A DNA stretch of 64,000 nt from Liquidambar formosana (GCA_039720395.1 CM077832.1:11797967-11861966), one strand, 5' to 3'. Counted from the stretch's first letter, positions 11,714 to 23,165 are shown. Notes: generated by a model from the letters alone, not told the origin. Made by a program: numbers and translations.

Positions 11714-12247
11714 ACAACTTCTCACGTTTGAATACTCTTGTTACAACTGAAATATAGGTACATAATCCACACAAGTTCTGCATACTAATTTTTGAAAGGT
11801 CACTACATGTACATGACATAGTTTAATACAAATGCCAACATTAGGCACTTCAATTAACATTGAAAGAGAGAGATATAGGAGAGTTTAAGGGTTTTATTAC
11901 AATATAATGGTCATTAGCAGTATTGGTCCAGCCAAATAGGGTTATCCTTTTACAACTTATATTTAAAGAGTTAAAAAGCAATAGAGCTCTATCTAGCTAG
12001 TCTCACCAACTGATAATCTTGAAACAAATGTAAGGAATTAGAACCTAATAAACCTAGAAAAATGAAAATTGAAAAGAAAGCTTTTGAAGTTGCTAGTTAG
12101 ACACGTGCACTTGATTACTCCTAGGCTGCATACAGCTTTCCCTAAGTAAATTTTGGTGGTTGAAAGGGAAGAAAAGAGCTGTCAAATATAGCACAAAACA
12201 GAACTAAAAAGATTAAAGAAAGTAAATAATATCTAACAAAAAGAAAT
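11714..12247 (+). repeat. inverted repeat arm 1 (about 534 bp)
   Basis: This segment is the reverse complement of 19636-20166, with substitutions scattered along the whole length (roughly nine of ten bases agree by eye). It contains a TATA-like 'acttatatttaaag' followed by 'agagctctatctag', so in each arm a promoter-like sequence points inward. No target duplication is seen outside the arms. Confidence 0.88.
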
Positions 12248-13072
12248 CACATATCAAAACCACACCAATTATAAAAACATGCAACTATTCACCTACATTG
12301 TAACAATACTTCAAATTTCCTTCATATTCCAATTTTTTCCCAAGCAAGAAAAGGAAAAAAAAAAACGAAGAGAAGGTAAAAGGAATGAGAAAGCAAAGGA
12401 AAGAAAGAGAGTACCTTGCCGATAGTGGCTTGATCTAGAGTTTGAAATAGAAATTTTTCATCAAATATACAGAAACTTAACCTACAAAATAACAGTTCAA
12501 AAAAATTAAATTTTGCATATTAGACAAACAAAAGGTCAATGGTTTACATACAAACCGGTTTGGTCCCGTCTGTAAACTAGACATCCAAAGTTATCGACTT
12601 AACAAAAAAATCTATACAACTCATATCACTATCCAATCACAACTTCATCCCATACAAGATTCAACTTTCACAATGAGATACCTAATAAATCACATATTAA
12701 AACTCTACTCCGTCGTTTTAAATAGAACAAAATCCAATAAAAAATTTGGCATGGTCCCGTCTGTAAACAAGACATCCCAAGTTATCAACTTGTCAATAAA
12801 ACCTGTACAACTCAACTTCCAATTTATCAACTAGGAAAATATGAGAAATCTCTAATATCTAAACTTAACAAAGAAATTAATCAAATTAACCAATCATCAT
12901 CATTAGGGATGGCATCGACCTTGTGATGGGCCATTTCCTAAATTATAGCAATCCACCAACTTATTTTCAAAAAACATTATTTAATTATATTTTTGTAGCA
13001 AATGTTTTTTTCCTTAAAATTTTGAGTGCCCTATTTAAATTTTAGGAGGAAGAAATGAAAGAGAGAGAGAAC
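12248..13072. other. intron-like spacer with a short repeat pair
   Basis: No complete gene is seen. The sentence 'tggtcccgtctgtaaac' with its neighbours occurs twice, near 12564 and 12752. On the minus strand a possible exon end ('TLDQATIGK' followed by GTACTC) lies at about 12415-12465, but the gene it came from is not recognised. Confidence 0.4.
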
Positions 13073-13240
13073 CTCATCAACAACAGCAACTGCAAATTCA
13101 TCATGATAGCGACTCAGACCAGCAGTAGTGAAGCAATCAAGTGTATCTGACCATACTTCCCCTTGTGAACTTTCATAAAGCATTTTAAAAGGTTGGATTC
13201 ACATTCGCTCCATGGTAATTTACGAAGTTGAACTCTTCTT
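13073..13240 (-). pseudogene. UPF2-like exon fragment
   Basis: In minus sense this reads 'QLRKLPWSECESNLLKCF', then 'MKVHKGKYGQIHLIASL', then after a one-base frameshift near 13115 'GLSRYHDEFAVAVVDE', followed by a GT donor. These phrases match the third MIF4G-type region of plant UPF2, the scaffold that bridges UPF1 and UPF3 in nonsense-mediated mRNA decay. Only one exon is present, with an intron boundary retained and a frameshift, so it is a captured DNA fragment rather than a gene. The residues just upstream (13240-13330) may be another exon or intron and were not identified. Confidence 0.72.
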
Positions 13241-14037
13241 CCAACATTTGTAAGAGCATGGAAAATACACCTTTCATACAAGTTGATAGTGTGGCCATCA
13301 TGAGGATCTGAAGATATATGTCCCATTGAATCGATCATATGGTGAACCAAAATAGGAAAAAAATAGAAGTGCCCTATATATATAGGGTTGCCACCAAAGA
13401 AGTGAAAAGGATATTCTATATAACGAGAAAAGTGGCTACCACCAAAGCTATTTTGGCAACAAAAAATAACAGCATATTTTAAAATCAATCGAACTTCTGT
13501 GAAACAAAACATAAGACAGCTAATAAACCAATTATTTAAATATGTAAATGAAAAACAAACTCTAACTCCTTGTAGAATTGGATCTAGTAAACTTGACAAC
13601 CCATGAAAACTAATGCATTCAATAAGCATTTAATTGGTTATTTTTTTTATTGTCATTATAAAGTATAAACCACCTAAGAAGACATTGTCATGATCAGAGT
13701 CCCATTATAAAAAATGCGCCGAGTGGCTTCTCTCAATGTTCAACTTGTGTCCTTGCATTTGGTTGTCCCAGACTTTTATCATTGCCGGATTAACTTCATA
13801 ATACTAAAACTTGATCAAATCATAATTAATTCACTACAAGCATCACCCTATAGCCACCACTGCCACATGTTAGCCCATTCTTACCACCAACCACCACCAT
13901 CACCACTACCCTACCCGGCTGCCTCCAAACAACCATTATCACACTGCCTTTTCACCACACCACCACTATCAATTTTAATCAAACATAACCAAAAAGCAAC
14001 CACGATATAAAAATGGGAAAATACAAAATCACCTCAC
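13241..14037. other. spacer between captured exon fragments
   Basis: There is no intact gene. On the minus strand, 13710-13800 reads as a short coding-like stretch ('PAMIKVWDNQMQGHKLNIE') broken by a stop. It could be another captured exon of unknown source. The plus-strand frame here is proline and histidine rich because of CCA repeats and is not credible as a gene. Confidence 0.35.
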
Positions 14038-14136
14038 CTTCCGCTTTGAACCCATTTGATCTAGGAAAAGAAATCCATCCACATTCAATAGAATTTTTGA
14101 GCCTTTGTGAACATGATTTCCATATGCATCAAACAT
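14038..14136 (-). pseudogene. GMI1/SMCHD1-type exon fragment (third of three)
   Basis: In minus sense an acceptor TGCAG precedes 'MFDAYGNHVHKGSKILLNVD' and 'GFLFLDQMGSKRK', followed by the donor GTGAGG. The phrase resembles the Ig-like repeat part of plant GMI1 (SMC flexible-hinge-domain protein induced by DNA damage). It lies downstream of the fragments at 17742-18075 in the same sense, separated from them by a solo LTR. The identification is from memory of the family and should be confirmed. Confidence 0.55.
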
Positions 14137-14358
14137 CTGCAGTATATGCATTGGAAAATTAGCCAAAATAATTTACAGATATTATTACCATAAAAGTTTC
14201 CAGTACACATTTATATCAAGAAATCACCATATTAATTGTCATTGTCCAATATAATGATGTCTTAATTGAGGAATAGAAGACTAAAAACTTAAGTTTACCA
14301 TATCCAAGAAATCATGAAGTGGTGTTTATAGCGTTGGTGTCAAATCAAGTACTGTACT

Positions 14359-17077
14359 TGTCACACCCCATTTTTGCACCACCTTACTAGGGCTCATCAT
14401 TTCATGCATGTTTTTGTTTTGTTTTTGAGTTTAGTCACTTGCATTAGGTTTCTAGAGTCACAAGGACAATGGGTGTGAATTTTGGTTCAATTTGGAGTTG
14501 ATCTTGAGGGATAATAAGAGCTTTTGTGACTTAAGGGGCATAATCGTCTTTTAAGTCCCAAACTTTTCATTTGACCTTGGAATGATCTCCAAATTGTCAA
14601 TTGGAGTTCATATGGATGCATAAGAGGTATTTCTAGGTTCAATTTGATAAATCAATGGCTCGGGATTAAAATGGCTCGATGAAGTTCAAGTTGGTTAATT
14701 GACCCTTCTTTGGGTTAGCTCTAATTGACTCACAATTACAACCAAATCTTTTCAAATTGACTTTCATTAGTCATCCTTTTACTCCCAAAAGTGTTTTATG
14801 AAGTTCAATTTTGATATGGAAAGTGTTTGGTTTAACCCTATGTGCATGCCTATGCTTAGCAAAGGTAAAGCATAGTGGTTAACCGCCTTGTTCAAACCTA
14901 ACCATGCCCCCATGGTTAGTGGTTTTCACCCTAAAATGTTCAAAAACATATTCCTCATCGAAACACGGTCGTTTTGGCTTTTGTTTCATCAAAATCGGAG
15001 TTAATTTGCCCCTTGAAACACTTTTAGAAGCATTAGGAGTCAAAAATAGGCAAAAATCCGGAGTGGGCTTGGGTGACCACCCAACCCCGGGCGGCTAGCC
15101 GCCTGGGCCCAGGTGGCTAGCCGCCCAGGCCCTGGTGGTCACCCGAGACCACTTTCCTATTTTCACTATGATTCCTTACTGAAGCGGACTCTTGCCTATT
15201 TTGACGTATTTGGGCTCTTTTGGACGAGTTTCCTTCTAATTTTTGGTAACTTCTGAGTTACTTAAGCCCCAAGGGGGTCTCTAATAGCCCTTGAATTAAT
15301 TTTTAGGGTTTTAATTCTAGCCATTGGTTAATCCTAATGAAACTCTATAAATACCCCCTTATGCTTCAGCACAAAGGGAGCCACTTTAGACATTAATACT
15401 TGAGTGTTTGAGAGAGAATAAGAGAGAGAGACTTGAAGAAGAGCTAGAGTTCTTGCTGTAGCCTTGGAGAATATTGATTGAAGACATCCACAAGAGCAAG
15501 AGGGAGTTCATACAGCAACAAGGAAGGCTCTTCCTAAGGTATTCTTCTTTTCTGTTCAAGCTTAAACAAAGGTATCATGTAGGATAGCTCTATTGCATGC
15601 CATGCTTATAATTTTTAGCATGAATTGAAGTTTCTAGTAGTTAATACATATGATATTGATGATGTTCATGAGGAGTTTTGCATGCCTTAGAGTTAGTTCA
15701 TGAGTTTCAATGCATAGTTATGATTCTTGTGTTTCTGTTGTCCTTGTTCTAGGATAGTGATATTGCATGTTAGAGTTAGGTTTTTTGTCATGTTTTATTG
15801 CTTTAGTTAATTAATATGCATGGTTTAGGTTCTGTTTAGTTTTATTTTAGCATGTTTAGAGTTGGTTTTGTATGTTTTTAAGCATATTTGTGAGTTTAGG
15901 GTTTTAGAGTCTTTGTTTTGTGTTTGTTTTTATACAGCATGTTAAAGTAGGTCTTTTTATTGGTTTTTCTTCATGTTTGCTGTATATATTTTTCATATGG
16001 AGTAAACATGATATTTTTGCATGCATGTTAGTTGATTCCTAGGGTTTTATGCATGATATGGTTCTAGGAATATGTTAGGACTTATTATTGTTCGCTGTTT
16101 TTGCTGTTTGGCATGTTTAGTGGATGATTTTAGGCCATAATACTATTCTGTCCAGATTTGCATGTTGGTATTTTTGCATGGTTTTGAGCACTTGTAAGGG
16201 TGCAAATAGGTGTGGTATTTGTCCTATGGCAAATAGGGCTGCTCATGTCTGAAATGGCTAATGCTTGGAGCTATTGCGCTCAGGTAAGTGGGTGTGAAGG
16301 TGCCCCAATTCACCTCTCTTCCTTATCCTTTCTCTTCTCCCTCTTTAGGGTTAATTTTTAATATGATCCTATGGTTTAATTAGAGGTTTCCTTCACAAAT
16401 AAAATTCTGGTTTTTATTAAAGTTTCCATTTTGTGGAGTTCTTTCTAAAATCAAACTTTCTATCAAGTTCAACTCTTTTGATCAAATAAGGAAACCTAGG
16501 GTTTTAACCATAGGTTTGTATTAAGTCTTAACCATAGTTCTAATCGAACTACGTGGACTTTAATCCATGTATTTCGTTGCATGGTACGTAGGCGCTCTTC
16601 GTGAGGCTCAAGTCCGTTCTAGGATCCAAGTATCCTAGGTTTCTTTTTGTTTTCTTTTCTTCTTTTTTTTTTTTTATTTTCTGTTTTATTTGTTTGTTAT
16701 GCATGGATGGATGAATGAAATATATGGTATGCATGCAATTTTTGTGATGATATACTTGCTGATTTTTGTATGGAAAAGATCTTGATTTAGCCTAAATGAA
16801 CTGAGAGACCGAAAGGGTGACATGGGTGCCTATAGGCTTTGCCTAGAACCTTCCCATGTCATAACTTAGCCTCTGAATCCCCGATTTCTTTGGTTTCCAA
16901 AAGATTGGTTTTTGCCTTTCCTTTTTTATGGAGTCATTCAAATTGTTTTCCTAAAACAAACTGTTTTTAGGGTTTTCCTTGTTTCCTTTAAAAAATGAGG
17001 TGGCGACTCCTTTGTGTTTTCAAAACCCACACAATCTTTTCGTCAATCCCTCGTGGGCCCAATTTCCGGGGTTCACA
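14359..17077 (+). mobile_element. solo LTR, 2.7 kb, probably Ty3/gypsy
   Basis: The segment begins TGTCACACCCC, ends GGGGTTCACA and is flanked by the perfect 5-bp duplication GTACT at 14354-14358 and 17078-17082. No second LTR, primer site or coding domain lies inside, so it is a solo LTR left by recombination. A TATA box (CTATAAATACC) at 15344-15354 gives plus-sense transcription. The end block 'gtggcgactcctttgtg' is typical of large gypsy LTRs of the Tat/Ogre type. It sits in the captured-exon region. Confidence 0.88.
15071..15144. repeat. GC-rich 74-bp dyad in the solo LTR
   Basis: The dyad is centred between 15107 and 15108. The outer arms are GGGTGACCACC and GGTGGTCACCC. Within them lie GGCGGCTAGCCGCC and the central CCTGGGCCCAGG, each itself palindromic. 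About 31 of 37 arm positions pair. It sits in U3 about 200 bp upstream of the TATA box. Confidence 0.9.
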
Positions 17078-17506
17078 GTACTGCATAAAGTTTACAGCAT
17101 ATTTTGTATCTAAGCATGCATCACATAAAAACTTATGGTTCTTCAAATAATTTTAAATATAGGAAAACATCGCAAAATAGGCAATAACATTAAGAATGAA
17201 ATACATAGAAACTATTGATCACTCCCATGAAATACTTAAGTGTCAGATACATCAATTCCTTCATATTTTAATAATAAAATTTTGCTAATTTCTTTACTAG
17301 TGGTCATATGATTCTTTCAATTCCTGTTATTGTTTTTATTTTTTATTTATCTCTTATAAATAAGAAAACTGTATTTGGTCTATAGGAAGAGTTGGCTAAT
17401 TTAGCCTGCATGTATAAAACAAATATCATAAAAATGAATTAAAATTTTCAATATCGATGAAAATGTAGAAATAATTCTCACAAAGCACATATTATAATTT
17501 CTGAAT

Positions 17507-17681
17507 AACATGTCTTCAATACTTTTTTTCTTTTCCCTTTTTTATCTACAACAAAAGTAAATATTATTAAAAAAGAAGGAAGAAAGAAAGTACAAAGGAG
17601 GATGAGAAGTCCACTAGAAAATCAGAAATCAGAAAAGAGAAAGAGAAGAAAAGGCCCAACAGCAAACATGTCTTCAATACT
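17507..17681 (-). mobile_element. small retroposed insertion with 17-bp target duplication
   Basis: The 17-mer AACATGTCTTCAATACT occurs perfectly at 17507-17523 and 17665-17681. The 141 bp between begin with a T-rich run, which is a poly-A tail on the minus strand. This is the structure of a SINE or a 5'-truncated LINE inserted by target-primed reverse transcription. Confidence 0.82.
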
Positions 17682-17741
17682 ACACATGATACACACTTCT
17701 GGTCACATAGAATCCAACTATACCTAAAAAATAAGCTCCTT

Positions 17742-18075
17742 GATCACACACCCAGACACCCAGGATTCAATAGATCCCCAAAATCTGGTGGCAGAGCTTT
17801 GACATGTTGGAATGATCCAGGAGTAACTTCAAAAAATACAAATGAGAGGAGACATGAGAATGGAAAACAAGCAACATAATTATATCCTTATATACCATAT
17901 CTTACTGATGAAAAGGCTTACATAATGCATGCTAGACTGTCAACATAAACCTGAATACCTTGACATGGAATAGAAATAGAAAACAATTCGTCTCGTGAAC
18001 ATATCGCCAAAGTGGCTTCATAACTTGGCCGAATCTTGTCCAGCTCACTACTTTCAAGCATTAGTAACTTCAATA
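17742..18075 (-). pseudogene. GMI1/SMCHD1-type exon fragments (first and second of three)
   Basis: In minus sense the first exon reads 'LESSELDKIRPSYEATLAIC' and 'SRDELFSISIPCQ' and ends at 17959 before GTATTC. The second begins at 17826 and reads 'TPGSFQHVKALPPDFGDLLN' to about 17742, followed by GTGTGTGA. Joining the exons keeps the frame (codon split after Gln), which supports real exon boundaries. The phrases resemble Ig-like repeats of plant GMI1. The upstream and downstream parts of the gene are missing, so this is a fragment with its introns, moved as DNA rather than through mRNA. Confidence 0.6.
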
Positions 18076-18530
18076 TATTATTGGAATGGAATATCCAAAT
18101 GGGCTTCTTTCTTTGCGTATGTAAGCATAAAAAATAACTATGGCAGCAGATCTGCTATCTAAAATTAGATTGCCAAAAAAAACCCCAACGGCTCGCTCTC
18201 ACACATGACATCACACTCAATAATGGTTATACCTTTTAAAACTGGGAAACTGGGCTCCAGTTAAGCTTTAGGTTTGTGATTCAACCTCTTGAGTAATTCC
18301 ATATTATTGGGGGAATCTAATATATATATATATATCTTAAAGTAATATACAACCAAATGTATTCGATCATAACTACTCCCTGTCTATAGTAAATGCAATA
18401 AAAGGTCTAAGATTGTTCCTTCAAAGAATCCCTACATTCCACAACTGATACCAAATTAAGCATTTCCATAAATTCCACAACCCTCACCAAACTAAGCATT
18501 CCGAAGGCTTAATGCTGCAGCTATGACTAG
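18076..18530. other. AT-rich spacer
   Basis: No gene is seen. A short (TA)n tract lies at about 18321-18336. Confidence 0.4.
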
Positions 18531-19067
18531 TGTCACGGGTCGGGTCTCCAACCCAAAAGGCTAGCCCATTAGGTGGAGTTGCCCTCCCCACTTATATGCC
18601 CAAGACTCTTCCAGTGCCTATCCGATGTGAGACAGAGATCCATGACATTCTTTGTCACAGGTCGGGTCTCCAACCCAAAAGGCTAGCCCATTAGGTGAAG
18701 TAGCCCTCCCCATTTATATGCCAAGACTCTTCCAGTGCCTATCCGATGTGAGACAGAGATCCATGACATTCTCCCCCACCCAACCTACACGACGCCCTCG
18801 TTGTGGTTGGGCCTACCCTGCCTACCTATCCACACCCTGTACCCCTCATGACCCTAAGTGACCCCTTACACCCGGCCACCCTTGGTACCCCACAGGCCTA
18901 GGTGCTTGGTGTGACATCAGATAAGGGACTGGGTTGGCTCTGATAACACTTGTCACGGGTTGAGTCTCCAACCCAAAAGGCTAGCCCATTAGGTGAAGTT
19001 GCCCTCCCCACTTATATGCCCAAGACTCTTCCAGTGCCTATCCGATGTGGGATAGAGATCCATGACA
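18531..19067 (-). mobile_element. TRIM retrotransposon with three LTR copies
   Basis: Three 116-117-bp LTRs begin TGTCAC and end CCATGACA: 18531-18647, 18653-18768 and 18951-19067. The last two bracket a 182-bp internal domain. Next to the right LTR, minus-strand TGTTATCAGAGCC is a near-match to the tRNA-iMet primer site. Next to the middle LTR, GGGTGGGGGAGAA is the polypurine tract. The element is far too short to encode protein, the definition of a terminal-repeat retrotransposon in miniature. The first LTR is separated from the second by only TTCTT, so an extra LTR is present in tandem. No clear outer target duplication was seen. Confidence 0.85.
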
Positions 19068-19635
19068 CCAGTCTCCCAAATCCTAACCTCATCTTATATG
19101 CAGGACATAAGCATCTGAAGCCTATTTCTTATGATGCCACCTTGACCCATCAAACTTACTTTTAACCCAAGATTAAGGAGGATGACTCCATGAATAATAT
19201 GCATAATGGGGGGAAAAAAACCAACAAACAAACAGATTTTTGTGAGAGAGATTGAAATGGGTATGAGAGAGAGAACGTATAATGGGGAAAAAAAAAAACA
19301 AAACAAAAGGAAGCCTGAAGAGGATGCTGTTTTGGTAGTACAGGAGAAGGCAACGGCTTTTGAGAAGGGATGGAGGAAGATTTAAAGAGGATGCTATATA
19401 TCTTCCCCTTTTGATGCACTTTCTTTTCTCCCTACTAATAAAGTTCAACTCCCTAAAAAGTTGCTCAAAATTCCTTTCTGAAGAAGCACATATAAACTCT
19501 ACAAACTTTATCACATTCTTGTAATATAAGAAAATATTAAAAGCAAAGAAAGATGACATTCCATATTCCATGCCTAGCTAGCATGAACTCCATGAAAAAC
19601 TAAAGCACTAATAGGTAATGGCTTCTATTTTCTTA
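19068..19635. other. spacer inside the inverted repeat
   Basis: The stretch contains purine-rich tracts (gagagag, poly-A). Overlapping minus-strand frames are phenylalanine- and serine-rich shadows of these tracts. No gene is recognised. Confidence 0.4.
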
Positions 19636-20166
19636 ATTTCTTTTTGTTAGATATTATTTACTTTCCTTCATCTTTTTAGTTATGTTTTGTGCTATATTTG
19701 ACAGCTCGTTTCTTCCCTTTCAACCACCAAAATTTACTCAAGGAAAGCTGTATGCAGCCTAGGAGTAATCAAGTGCATGTGTCTAGCTAGCAACTTCAAA
19801 GCCTTTCTTTTCAATTTTCAATTTTCTAGGTTTATTAGGTTCTAATTCATTGCATTTGTTTCAGGATTATCAGTTAGTGAGACTAGATAGAGCTCTATTG
19901 CCTTTTTATTCTTTAAATATAAGTTGTAAAATGATAACCCTATTTGGCTGGACCAATATTGCTAATGCCCATTATATTGTAATAAAACCCTTAGACTCTC
20001 CTATATCTCTCTCTTTCAATGTTAATTAAAGTGCCTAATGTTGGCATTTGTATAAAACTATGTCATGTACATGGAATGACCTTTTAGAAATCAGTACGCA
20101 GAACTTGTGTGGGTTATGTACCTATATTTTAGTTGTTAACAGGAGTGTTCAAACATGAGAAGTTGT
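19636..20166 (-). repeat. inverted repeat arm 2 (about 531 bp)
   Basis: This is the reverse complement of 11714-12247; the arms are separated by 7.4 kb that carry the captured exons, a solo LTR and a TRIM. Arms of this length around gene fragments resemble a Pack-type DNA transposon with long terminal repeats, but no flanking duplication was found, so an inverted segmental duplication remains possible. Confidence 0.88.
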
Positions 20167-20501
20167 GTCTAAATTTTTGCTTCATAGCTCCAAATGACCT
20201 ATAGTATGAACAAAAAACCTGTCAAACTTATGGCATCCCCATTGTTGTTGTACATAGGTAGAGATTAAACGAGCATTTTCCAAGATTCAAAAGATTACCA
20301 ACATAAGTTCTTCGGGCTATCAACTTATAGGCATTATAGATATGTGTAAACATATTTGCTAGAACCCTTGTCAAATCCTATCCATAATAACCAAGGGAAA
20401 ACACCAAATCCTCATTATCAAGACAAAAATCATCAAAGCAGAGAAAGACAGAAAGAGGAGGGGTGAGGAAAGCCCTTGATTTTTCGATTGATTTGGCGTA
20501 C
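20167..20501. other. spacer, possible first intron
   Basis: If the exon at 20502-20690 is real, this is the start of its first intron in minus sense. No other feature is seen. Confidence 0.35.
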
Positions 20502-20690
20502 CTGTTCTCGTTCACAATAGGGCACCTCAGAGGTGTCGATGATGGAAGGACAGCGTCTATGAGTCCCCATGACGGTGGATCTAGCCCACGGAAGGAGAGC
20601 GTCCACCGATGGAGGAGCTTTGGCGTTGGCGGCAGATGGCGGATCCTCGGCGTCGACGGCTGCTAATGAAGATTCTTCTTCGGCTTCCAT
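20502..20690 (-). CDS. possible first exon of an unidentified gene
   Basis: In minus sense an ATG at 20690 opens 63 codons in phase 0 up to 'CGAGAACAG' followed by the donor GTACGC at 20501. The product would start 'MEAEEESSLAAVDAEDPPSA' and end 'IIDTSEVPYCEREQ'. The N-terminal part is acidic and rich in Ala and Pro. GC content is clearly higher than the neighbourhood, as in many plant first exons, and a pyrimidine-rich leader precedes it. No downstream exon was identified, and the inverted repeat arm lies about 330 bp further on. It may be the 5' end of a disrupted gene or another captured fragment. I do not recognise the protein. Confidence 0.4.
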
Positions 20691-20853
20691 AGTACGGCAG
20701 CGTGGTCTTCGACTCGTGCTCTCAGGTACACAGAAAGAGATGGAAAGAGAAAGTGAGTGAGAGAGTGAGTGACTGGTAGGGGTGCTTCCTTTAAGGGTGT
20801 ATTCACCGTATAAAAAATGGTATGTACACAAGGCGAGTTTAAAAGAAGTTTTC

Positions 20854-20882
20854 TAAAATCGTGGTCTTCCACCACGATTTTA
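20854..20882. repeat. short perfect hairpin
   Basis: TAAAATCGTGGT (20854-20865) and ACCACGATTTTA (20871-20882) form a 12-bp stem with a 5-base loop. Related 'aaaatcg(t/c)ggt' words recur within the next 120 bp. Confidence 0.8.
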
Positions 20883-21146
20883 AATTCATACACACCTTCC
20901 ATACGACCAACAAAACCCTGTGTACAAAAATTATACCATCCAAGTAAATCGTAGGCAGGCAACACGATTTTACTAAAATCGCGGTGCAACACCACAATTC
21001 ACCTTAGAATTGGAAATAAGTTTTTTTTTATCGTACTTTTTGAAAAAAGTTTGTCAACAACCGTACAAATGGAAATGCCCCCAAACCAAAGGGAAAGAGT
21101 TGGGAAGTAGTGGATTCATATAAAGATCTATCTATATATATATATA

Positions 21147-21179
<33 letters not shown>

Positions 21180-21479
21180 TTAGTTGAGAGAGAAAAGAGT
21201 AACTAAAAGGTATGAAAAAGAAATCTCACGTGAGTTTTGCAAGTGGGATAACTCGTCACAAACATCAATGGTCGACAAGGTTGGGTTTTTCAAAGGAGAG
21301 CACTAATGGAGGCTCCCTATAAAGGTCGAGGCAAGGAGGGACCAATGATTTCCTTTGGAGAGAACTAGTTCTTTGCTTTTACAGGTTCGTTCAAGTTCAA
21401 GTTCTTTGGGTTTAAAAGTCACGTGCTTGGCATGTGAGTTTCAACAAGTGTCAACCAGCCATTAGGCCACATGGATTTT
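20883..21479. other. intergenic DNA with (TA)n and (AG)n tracts
   Basis: There is a (TA)n tract near 21133 and an uninterrupted (AG)n run at about 21153-21179. No gene is seen. Confidence 0.5.
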
Positions 21480-21993
21480 CAGTAGCAGCTGCTACACATG
21501 GTTTAGTAGCCAAGCTTTGTCCTTCCCATGCCATAATATATTTATAAGTAGCCACTTACCACCTAAAGCCAAAAGGCCCAAAACCGAGGGCAACACTACT
21601 TTATTCCTTTTACATTAGGCATATGGACCACGGCGAAGGAGTCATGTCATTTGTATTTCATCAGTTTCACCTGCATTGACTTGGGGTCAATCTAGGGATA
21701 ATTAAACGTTAATAGGTGCTCCAATAATTTGGATAGATTTAATGAAATGACTTGGGGAGTTAGGCTCAATCTTTTTCTCTCTTCTTCCCTTTTTTTTTTC
21801 TTTATTTAATAAAAAATATGCGTTCACCAAAAGAGAAAGAAAAAAGGCCAAAAAAAAAAAACGCTTGGCCTCATCGGCATAAACCACACAATGAAGTAGA
21901 AACGGAGTAAAGTGGGGATGGGCCAAAATCAATGACTTGGCCACTTGGGGTCAAATTTATAGTAACTCGGATTATAGTAATCTAATTTCCTAA

Positions 21994-22793
21994 GGGCCAC
22001 GCACCACATAAAATATTCTAAATCCTCTATTAATTAAAATAAAATGTTATTATTTTTATATCTAAATATACATTACTATTCAGGACATGTCTACTAAAAA
22101 GCCTAAAGGAAATTTTCTCATCCCCACCCCACTCCATTCCAACTCCAAAAACATTACACCATACATAGACTTCATGTTCTCACAAACCTTAACAACCTTG
22201 GCACCAAATCCATATATGCATGAAAAATTAGTGTTTCTCATGTTATGTTGAATAATTGACGAGCAAAGCATTGCTAGAGATGGTATTAGTAGCCGAAAGC
22301 ATTTTTTGTTGAATTTAACTTCATTTGTTCATATGCTAAATTTTGCCTTGTTTGGATTCCAACTCTGAACATATTTGAAATGTTCATTTTTGTAACACCG
22401 AATGCTTTCAACACGTTCCAATTTATAAATTCAAACAACTTTCTTTTGTTCCGTTTTAAAACTCAGAATGGCTTTAGTAAAAATCACGTTTTAGAATTAT
22501 TCAGTTATGTAACTCCGAACAATTTGCTGGTGTTGAACTCTAAGAATCTGAACAATCTTGTGTTATTTTGTTTTAAAACGCCAAACAACTTAGTAGATGT
22601 GGGCGTTACTGTCAACTATGACAAAGGGAAAGGGGGCTTGAGAGGGATGAGTTGTGGGTGGGGTGAAAAAAAAGTTTTTAGATTTTTTAATAAAGGTATT
22701 TTAACAAAATAGGAGGGTGCTTTACAGCAAAATTTGAAGGAATTTAATTAATAGGGGGCGTAGAGTATTTTATGTGGTGGCAATAACCTGCCC
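21994..22793. mobile_element. 800-bp non-autonomous TIR element (Mutator-like MITE)
   Basis: The right end in reverse complement reads GGGCAGGTTATTGCCACCAC; the left end is a diverged match (GGGCCACGCACCACATAAAA). A 9-bp flanking duplication, (A/T)TTTCCTAA, lies at 21985-21993 and 22794-22802 with one mismatch. A 9-bp duplication points to the Mutator superfamily. The same insertion is present at 29929-30727, so it predates the block duplication. Confidence 0.75.
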
Positions 22794-22929
22794 TTTTCCT
22801 AAACATAGTACAAAAGAAATAATAACAATAAATAAATAAAATAAGACTCCTAACTGAGGGGATATCATATATGTTGATCTCACAATGAATATTGCAACCC
22901 AAATGCATATATTATCATTTACACAAGCA

Positions 22930-23165
22930 TGTCGCTCGAAGTTTCATTAGTTTATCCTAATTTTATTTCGAAACCTAGCCTGCCAATGCTTTGGCCCCCT
23001 CCCGACCGCCCTTTGTTTTTTCTTCCTCCACCTTCTGTCCTTTTTCTAGATGCAAATGTGATTCTATTATTTTATTTTTATTTTTATTTTTATTTTTGTG
23101 AGGATAATATTTTTGGGATTCACATTTTTCGAATTTGGCTGTTGTGATAATATCATACCAGATAC

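Noticed and set aside
13714..14010. 98-codon plus frame rich in Pro, His and Ser
   Set aside because: It reflects CCA/CAC repeats; the minus strand here fits captured exon and intron sequence better.
19094..19571. Minus-strand frames that look like a hydrophobic secreted protein
   Set aside because: They are driven by GA- and A-rich tracts and do not continue into any conserved exon.
11714..20166. Firm call of a Pack-MULE
   Set aside because: No 9-bp target duplication could be found at the outer ends of the arms and the termini do not match a known Mutator end.
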